From CAYVQE01 sp964633205 (GTDB lineage Bacteria; Myxococcota; B64-G9), in contig CAZWFN010000080.1 in the NCBI GenBank assembly GCA_964633205.1, positions 1 through 27,333 of the forward strand: 27,333 nt of DNA, written 5' to 3'. Numbering within the stretch: the first letter of the stretch is position 1; the number at the start of each line of letters is the position of its first letter. Shown in pieces: positions 26,540 through 27,333 of this stretch. Both the position numbers and the translations under genes were made by a program. Below the pieces are notes generated by a model. The model was not told the origin of the DNA, did no database searches, and saw nothing but the letters and a program-made list of their open reading frames with translations.

Positions 26540-27333
26540 ATGGACGAGCAGAGCCAACGTCGCCGGCAGAAGCTGGCCGCCCTGCGGGAGGCTGGCCTGG
26601 AGGCCTACCCAAATCGGTTTCGACCCGATCAGCACGCAGCCGACATCGTGCGCAGCCACGGCGAGCAGGATGCCGAGCAGCTCGAGGCGGTCGAGACGCG
26701 CTACCGCCTGGCGGGCCGCGTCATGGCCCTGCGCTCGTTCGGCAAGGCCGCCTTCCTCCAACTGGCCGACGCCTCGGGCAGCATTCAGGTCTTCGTCCAG
26801 AAGGACCGGCTGGGCGACGAGCCTTTCGCCGCCTTCAAGCGCTTCATCGAGGTCGGCGACCACGTGGGCGTGGTCGGGCCGCCGCTGCGCACCCGCACCG
26901 GCGAGCTGAGCATCCTGGCCGAGCAGCTCGAGCTGGTCAGCAAGGGACTGCGGCCGCTGCCCGAGAAATGGCACGGGCTGAAGGACGTCGAGATCCGCTA
27001 CCGGCGCCGTTACCTGGACCTGGTGTCCAACCCCGAGGTGCGCCGCATTTTCGAGCTGCGCGGTCGCGTCATCCGCTTTTTGCGCCGCGCCCTGGACGAG
27101 CGGGGCTTTCTCGAGGTGGAGACCCCGATGATGCATCCGCTGGCCGGCGGCGCGGCGGCGCGGCCCTTCGTCACCCACCACAACGCGCTCGACATGGAGC
27201 TGTACCTGCGGGTGGCCCCCGAGCTCTACCTCAAGCGCTTGCTGGTGGGCGGGCTGGAGCGGGTCTACGAGCTGAACCGCAACTTCCGCAACGAGGGCAT
27301 CTCCACCCAGCACAACCCCGAGTTCACCATGCT
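26540..27333 (+). CDS. lysS: Class II lysyl-tRNA synthetase, 5' part (truncated by window end)
   Basis: The first 264 codons of LysRS, which charges tRNA-Lys. The N-terminal anticodon-binding OB-fold is seen at about residues 55-145 (YRLAGRVMALRSFGKAAFLQLADASG, SILAEQLELVSKGLRPLPEKWHGL). The class-defining YRRRYLDLV is followed by motif 1 (RGFLEVETPMMHP) and motif 2 begins at RNFRNEGIS. The conserved GGAAARPF and LYLRVAPELYLKRL stretches mark the lysine enzyme specifically. The start at 26540 is preceded by GAGGAG at 26522-26527 with a longish 12-nt spacing, and the N-terminal residues MDEQSQRRRQKLAALREAG fit the family. Catalytic motif 3 is beyond the window. Confidence 0.95.
   Translation, partial: MDEQSQRRRQKLAALREAGLEAYPNRFRPDQHAADIVRSHGEQDAEQLEAVETRYRLAGRVMALRSFGKAAFLQLADASGSIQVFVQKDRLGDEPFAAFKRFIEVGDHVGVVGPPLRTRTGELSILAEQLELVSKGLRPLPEKWHGLKDVEIRYRRRYLDLVSNPEVRRIFELRGRVIRFLRRALDERGFLEVETPMMHPLAGGAAARPFVTHHNALDMELYLRVAPELYLKRLLVGGLERVYELNRNFRNEGISTQHNPEFTM

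Overview
The window is a GC-rich (by eye about two thirds G+C or more), densely coded piece of a Gram-negative chromosome. It carries an outer-membrane TonB receptor, ExbB/ExbD/TonB, lipoproteins, apolipoprotein N-acyltransferase and a LolC/E permease. An Oar-type receptor, a long thrombospondin-type-3 lipoprotein, a DUF4388 protein, a PgpH-type HD phosphohydrolase and acidic Ala/Glu/Pro-rich low-complexity tails together suggest Myxococcota or another former deltaproteobacterial lineage. No rRNA or typing marker is present, so this is an inference.

Layout. 1-290: 3' end of an unidentified gene with an Ala/Glu/Gly-rich tail. 446-1615 (+): RlmI-like 23S rRNA methyltransferase. 1626-2469 (-): MntA/HepT toxin-antitoxin pair with an 83-nt overlap. 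2588-6221 (-): five-gene envelope energy module, in transcription order TPR lipoprotein, tonB, exbB, exbD, exbD. 6222-6630: 409-nt divergent intergenic region with a perfect 16-bp hairpin and short palindromes. 6631-13764 (+): a 1460-residue lipoprotein with about 17 thrombospondin type-3 repeats and a cysteine-rich insertion, followed after 45 nt by a 901-residue Oar-type TonB-dependent receptor and a strong terminator. 13903-13986: tRNA-Leu(GAG) with its own candidate promoter and a following terminator. 14106 to the end (+): TPR/zinc-ribbon membrane protein, DUF4388 protein, phoH, pgpH, ybeY, lnt, prfB (programmed +1 frameshift), a LolC/E-type permease, and the 5' part of lysS.

How the genes fit together. 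The divergent block 2588-13764 looks like a self-contained TonB system. An inner-membrane motor (ExbB plus two ExbD), TonB and a TPR lipoprotein sit opposite a surface or periplasmic Ca-binding-repeat lipoprotein and its probable partner receptor. Oar-type receptors are known to work in protein secretion in Myxococcus, so this module is the best candidate here for an undescribed system. The right half is mainly housekeeping: RNA maturation (PhoH, YbeY), cyclic di-AMP turnover (PgpH), lipoprotein maturation and export (Lnt, LolC/E), and translation (RF2, LysRS).

All assignments come from reading the translated sequence and motifs. No database search or structure prediction was run.
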